NCBI GenBank assembly: GCA_003762615.1
Contig: RIAZ01000020.1
Span: 32,100 to 96,099 of the forward strand
Length of the DNA stretch: 64,000 nt
Reading direction: 5' to 3'
Source of the DNA: Muribaculaceae bacterium Isolate-037 (Harlan)
GTDB taxonomy: Bacteria; Bacteroidota; Bacteroidia; Bacteroidales; Muribaculaceae
Shown here: positions 60,531-64,000 of the stretch, piece by piece
Numbering within the stretch: the first letter of the stretch is position 1
Layout: every line of letters starts with the position of its first letter
Notes under the pieces: model-generated
The model's input: the letters and a program-made list of their open reading frames with translations, nothing else
Database searches by the model: none
Told to the model about the DNA's origin: nothing
Position numbers and translations under genes: made by a program

Positions 60531-62813
60531 ATGAAACCGATTATCCCTCTGATTCTCGTTGCTGCATACTCCTCTGTCGCTATCCACGCTTATAGGATTT
60601 CCGGAAAGGTGACTGACGGATATACCAATGTGGGTCTGCCGTATTCCACAATAAAGGCTATCTCCAAGACTGACTCGGTGTTGGCTGTTGCTCAGAGCGG
60701 TGCAGAAGGTGAGTTCTGCATTGAGTCCGACATGAAGCCGGACAGTGTGGCTGTGGAATGTGCCGGATATATCGGCTCAATCTTATCGGTGGATTCCCTT
60801 GCATCCCTCAAGGAGGTGGTCATAAGGCTGGAGCCTTACTCGTCGGTGGAGCTTGAAGGCATCACTGTGTCGGCATCGACAGTCACCACAAAGGGGAATG
60901 TGCAGACATTCATAATCACGGATCAGATGCGTCGCAATACGATAAATGCCATGGACCTGATCAACAAGCTGCCGGGATTCATAGTTGACCCGATATCCGA
61001 ATCGGTGAGTGCAGGAAGTGCGACCGACATAAAGATTATCGTTGACGGGCAGGAGGTGTCGCAGTCATACTACCGCTCCATAAATCCGGCACGCATAAAG
61101 AGCATGGAGTTCATCCGCAACAGTTCGGGACGCTATTCCCAATATCCCGCCATACTCAACATCGTGCTGAAGAAGGGGTATGAGGGGATTGACATAAATC
61201 TCAACGGACGGTATTTCCAATTCCTTAGCGGTGTGCCTACTGACAATGAGACGTTATCCGCCAACCTTGCCTCATCCTACAGGCGTTGGAACTATTTCAT
61301 ATCAGGTGAGTTCACGCGAGGCACCTCCACCTCCAACACCGGGAGCGACCTCGACATATTCGGCAAGACAACGGTCACACGTCCGATGTCACCCGTGGAT
61401 GACCCCGACAAGGATGGGAACAGGCGCAAATGGCTGGGGAATGCCGGGGTGTCGGTACGCCTCACCCCACGTCAGACCCTGACCGCCCAGTTCCTCTATG
61501 ACCATGCCGACAACCATACTCGTGAGTCATCACAGAGTATCATTTCCGGTGAATCCGGCATAACCGACATTGACAGCCGCTATGAGACCAACAATTATGT
61601 TGCCGGAATCTCATACCGCAACTCCGTGTCGAAGAGGTTTTCACTGTCGGCTGATGTAACCTACAACTGGTATGATATACGTCAATGGCAGGATATCCGC
61701 AAGGGTGGCGACTACGGCATGACCTCCGTGGATGGGGACAAGGACTATATGAATGGGTACGCCGAGGCATATTTCAAGCTCAACAAAAGCCTTTCGCTCA
61801 ATGTCTCATACGAATATACACACCGCAACTACAACACCGTCAACAATCACGGGTCAGCGGTGGCGTATATGGAGAACCGTCACCGTCCGGTTGTAGACTT
61901 CAGATTCAGCCACGGTTCATTCTCCGGGAATGTGGGTGTGTCGTATCTTGACATACTCGCCCGTAATGACGAGACCTCCAGCCATCAGCAGACCTTCCTT
62001 CCGAGGGTTAACCTGCATTGGGAGCCAATGAGGAATCTTGCGCTGAGCGTGGAGTATTATTCATCGACGTTCTATCCGAACCTTGACAGGCTCTCCGCGC
62101 AACGCTGGCTCGTATCCGACCGTGTGTGGCAGTCGGGCAATCCGGACCTTGAGGCATCCACGATGAATTATCTGGAGACGCGCCTGAAACTGTGGCGTAA
62201 TTTCACTCTCACATACATGTTCCGCCATTCCTCCAACGATGTCGCCACCTCCTTCGCACTCTCTGACACGGCTGAACCCTCGATTGTCGGCTCCTACATC
62301 AACACACGCTTCATCCACCAGTATGCCGGACTCCTGTTCTCGAAGGAGCTTTCCGGAGAGGTGGATATTGACGTCAACACCAATTGCCAGTGGTATTCCC
62401 GTAAGACCGACGGCACCGTGAATCATGGACGCACATTTTACTTTGACGTGTCGGCCAACTGGAACATATTCAAGAGTGACTATATCCTGAGCGCGAACCT
62501 TTTCCTTCGGGATGACCGTATGCCGTTGCCGCAGGGTGTTGAGAAGACGCATTGGGAGACGTGCTTCCTCTCCTGCTCCAAGATGTTTCTCAACAACCGA
62601 CTGAAGGTGAATGTCGGTGTCAATCTTCCGCTGCATCTTCTTCCGCACGTTGACCGCACGTCAATCATCACGCCTGATTTCCGTTACGAAAGGTCGGAGG
62701 ATTTCTGGAAAGGCACGTCATGGAAGGCGTTGGTCAACATACAGTATGTGTTCAGCAAGGGACGCACGCCTCGCAAATCCGGAAGCATGACCTTCGAGTC
62801 AGAGAAGGATTGA
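60531..62813 (+). CDS. TonB-type outer-membrane beta-barrel protein 2
   Basis: A 760-residue precursor with a signal peptide (about 1-20) and the same order as the first barrel gene: CarboxypepD_reg-like domain (about 20-105, ISGKVTDGYTNVGLPYS), a plug-like region (about 115-220, MDLINKLPGFIVD, KIIVDGQEVSQSYY, MEFIRNSSGRYSQY) and a barrel (about 230-760). The plug form is closer to a standard TonB receptor than in the first gene. It is the last gene of the cluster, likely separated in transcription by the inverted repeat. A role in export, immunity or uptake of the peptide is inference. Confidence 0.84.
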   Translation: MKPIIPLILVAAYSSVAIHAYRISGKVTDGYTNVGLPYSTIKAISKTDSVLAVAQSGAEGEFCIESDMKPDSVAVECAGYIGSILSVDSLASLKEVVIRLEPYSSVELEGITVSASTVTTKGNVQTFIITDQMRRNTINAMDLINKLPGFIVDPISESVSAGSATDIKIIVDGQEVSQSYYRSINPARIKSMEFIRNSSGRYSQYPAILNIVLKKGYEGIDINLNGRYFQFLSGVPTDNETLSANLASSYRRWNYFISGEFTRGTSTSNTGSDLDIFGKTTVTRPMSPVDDPDKDGNRRKWLGNAGVSVRLTPRQTLTAQFLYDHADNHTRESSQSIISGESGITDIDSRYETNNYVAGISYRNSVSKRFSLSADVTYNWYDIRQWQDIRKGGDYGMTSVDGDKDYMNGYAEAYFKLNKSLSLNVSYEYTHRNYNTVNNHGSAVAYMENRHRPVVDFRFSHGSFSGNVGVSYLDILARNDETSSHQQTFLPRVNLHWEPMRNLALSVEYYSSTFYPNLDRLSAQRWLVSDRVWQSGNPDLEASTMNYLETRLKLWRNFTLTYMFRHSSNDVATSFALSDTAEPSIVGSYINTRFIHQYAGLLFSKELSGEVDIDVNTNCQWYSRKTDGTVNHGRTFYFDVSANWNIFKSDYILSANLFLRDDRMPLPQGVEKTHWETCFLSCSKMFLNNRLKVNVGVNLPLHLLPHVDRTSIITPDFRYERSEDFWKGTSWKALVNIQYVFSKGRTPRKSGSMTFESEKD

Positions 62814-62960
62814 ATGTCGGCATTTCATCGGATAATCACAATATAGGGCACAAAACGAAGCGTGCAAAGTGGGTGATGGTGGGGTGGGATGAAAGGCTTT
62901 TGGTTTCAGAGGGTTAGGTGGGGTAGTGGGGTGTGGGCGAAATAAAACGAAACGTGAGAA

Positions 62961-63050
62961 AAGTTTACGTAGGTTTACGTGGGGTTTACGTGAGGGGACT
63001 GTTTTGTGGGTTTTGGCTTACGCGGGGTTTACATGGGGTTTGCATGGCGG
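62961..63050. repeat. Degenerate GTTTACG repeats downstream of the peptide cluster
   Basis: GTTTACG occurs at 62963, 62973 and 62984, then variants CTTACGCGGG, GTTTACATGGG and GTTTGCATGG. The 390-base stretch 62814-63203 holds these G-rich repeats and no convincing gene. Confidence 0.5.
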
Positions 63051-63175
63051 CTACATCGGCATGGCGGACGTTCATCGGCGGCAAGGGTAGGGCAGGGGAC
63101 GCGGCTTTACGCCGTTTTTTTGTGGGCGGTTTGATGTTTTATGTATCTAAAATATTCCATATAGATATTATTTGG

Positions 63176-63183
63176 TATATTTG
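63176..63183 (+). promoter_or_regulatory. -7 element of the 81-residue gene
   Basis: TATATTTG matches TAnnTTTG, 20 bases before the ATG; an AAGGAG ribosome-binding site (63197-63202) follows, unusually strong for this genome. Confidence 0.55.
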
Positions 63184-63203
63184 CACCAATTAATTAAGGA
63201 GAT

Positions 63204-63449
63204 ATGGCAAAAGTTATTCATGTTCATCTGACCCGGCCCATCGAGGGCACGAGGCGCAAAGACTGGTATTTCAGCAGCATCAAGGCCGTTTTTAGTGTTT
63301 TTACGGCTGAGCATGTGGGTGCAACCTACAACTACCTGCGCCATGCAGGGCTGTCGGGCAATGGTACAATCGTCACTAAACGCGCTATAATCAAGCAATC
63401 TACGCTCATATCGGGTGGCAGTGGCACAGACTATAAGGATGGCATTTAA
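63204..63449 (+). CDS. Small uncharacterised Bacteroidales protein, 81 residues
   Basis: MAKVIHVHLTRPIEGTRR opens the frame, then WYFSSIKAVFSVFTAEHVG, TYNYLRHAGLSGNGT and TKRAIIKQSTLI. The pattern (HVHL at the start, YFSSI, a Val-Gly/Leu core, KRAIIKQ) resembles a short conserved family I recall from Bacteroidales genomes, function unknown. A -7 box and clear AAGGAG site support expression. It has no signal or membrane segment. It ends in a Gly/Ser-rich tail (ISGGSGTDYKDGI). Confidence 0.7.
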   Translation: MAKVIHVHLTRPIEGTRRKDWYFSSIKAVFSVFTAEHVGATYNYLRHAGLSGNGTIVTKRAIIKQSTLISGGSGTDYKDGI

Positions 63450-63548
63450 ACGGCCTTAGAAGGTGTTTCTGACGCTTTTGTAGGGGTGTTGTCGGCATGG
63501 TGTCGTCAATGCCCCTGCATTATATTCAAAAATGCCGATTTTAGGGGC

Positions 63549-63622
63549 TGGGTATTCAGGTGGATATTCAAAGTGGATGTTCAAACTGGATATTCACTTT
63601 CGTAAAAGTGGATATTCAAAAT
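63549..63622. repeat. 13-bp tandem repeat (TGGATATTCA core)
   Basis: GGGTATTCAGG, then TGGATATTCAAAG, TGGATGTTCAAAC, TGGATATTCACTT in 13-base phase, and TGGATATTCAAAA after a 9-base interruption. The stretch 63450-63898 otherwise shows no gene. Confidence 0.65.
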
Positions 63623-63898
63623 CGGGGATTTTGAATGCAAATAACTGCGATGAGATAGCCGCCCAAAAAGGGGCATCAGTTTTAAAAAAGGGCGTTTGAG
63701 TGTGAAGCAAAATACCCCCTCTTTTTCGGCGGCGAGGGTTGAAACGCCCCGAAATCAAGGGTTTCGAGATTGGAGGTTGCGCAAAAGGGGAGGGGAGGCT
63801 ATGATTCGGGGAGCCGAGGGGGTGACAGAGGGAGCGGCCGAGGGGTCAGTTTGGATATATCCGGAAGGGTATGCCATCAATAATCACGATGGAGGGCT

Positions 63899-64000
63899 CT
63901 ATCTGTCTTGCAAGACGGGCGGGGAGGGGGTCTCCACCTTTGGAATGTTTGTTGTGGAAAAGACCTGGTTGTCCCTATGTTCTTTTTCAAGCTGCTCTAT
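63899..64000 (-). CDS. C-terminal end of an unidentified gene (runs off the right edge)
   Basis: The minus strand from 64000 is open for 33 codons and stops at 63899. It reads IEQLEKEHRDNQVFSTTN, then a proline-rich end (IPKVETPSPPVLQDR). A charged helix followed by a disordered tail is typical of a protein C-terminus. A plus-strand frame from an ATG at 63801 is also open to the edge, so the strand is not certain. Confidence 0.35.
   Translation of the reverse strand: MEQLEKEHRDNQVFSTTNIPKVETPSPPVLQDR

Noticed and set aside
63801..64000. A plus-strand frame open to the right edge
   Set aside because: No clear promoter or domain; the minus-strand tail at 63899-64000 looks more protein-like, though neither is proven.

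Overview
The window looks like the chromosome of a gut Bacteroidales bacterium. A Muribaculaceae-type genome is my inference from gene order and protein style, not from a database match. The supporting signs are Bacteroidetes promoters (TTTG, about 20 bp, TAnnTTTG), weak or absent Shine-Dalgarno sites, two-gene families typical of the phylum (GldE, DUF3244, DUF6089, PorP-like and TonB-type barrels), a BamA/Skp/MurI cluster and an AraR-type Nudix regulator. No rRNA, CRISPR array, insertion sequence or phage was seen; there is one tRNA (Leu, TAA).

Layout. 1-5.0 kb: minus-strand arabinose operon (aldose epimerase, sodium symporter, AraR, AraD, start of AraA) with a promoter/operator candidate upstream. 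5.1-8.7 kb: tRNA-Leu, a FadL-type porin and an Upf1-like helicase. 8.8-16.2 kb: complete histidine operon hisG-D-C-B-H-A-F-IE, interrupted by a striking 9-bp tandem array between hisF and hisIE. 16.2-20.1 kb: two tandem AAA-ATPase/PD-(D/E)XK paralogues flanked by two unlisted small ORFs. 20.2-32.1 kb: BI-1 membrane protein, ArgS, HU, a GH3 glucosidase, two rhomboids, an EEP phosphatase, an M3 peptidase and RibD. 32.1-40.4 kb: envelope biogenesis cluster (DUF6242-like lipoprotein, DUF6089, UppS, BamA, two Skp/OmpH, MurI). 40.4-51.3 kb: phosphopantetheinyl transferase, GldE, a RecB/AddA-type helicase-nuclease, SUI1, an OprP-like porin, a thioredoxin-fold lipoprotein and PNPase.

51.3-62.8 kb is the most interesting region, a candidate ribosomal-peptide system. 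It has a membrane-anchored TPR/HTH regulator facing a DUF3244 gene, and then a 79-residue double-glycine precursor whose core is five 9-residue repeats with one cysteine each (Cys40, 49, 58, 67, 76). After it come a radical SAM/SPASM maturase, an outer-membrane barrel protein, a C39 peptidase/ABC exporter, an 88-residue protein that matches only the membrane-anchor end of a HlyD adaptor, and a second outer-membrane barrel. The likely flow is precursor, cysteine crosslinking by the radical SAM enzyme, leader cleavage after Gly-Gly with export by the C39 transporter, and outer-membrane passage or uptake through the barrels. Product structure and function are unknown.

The last 1.2 kb is mostly repeat-rich noncoding DNA with one small conserved-looking gene and the tail of another at the right edge. 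Short tandem repeats with 7, 9, 10 and 13 bp periods recur through the window, often abutting stop codons.
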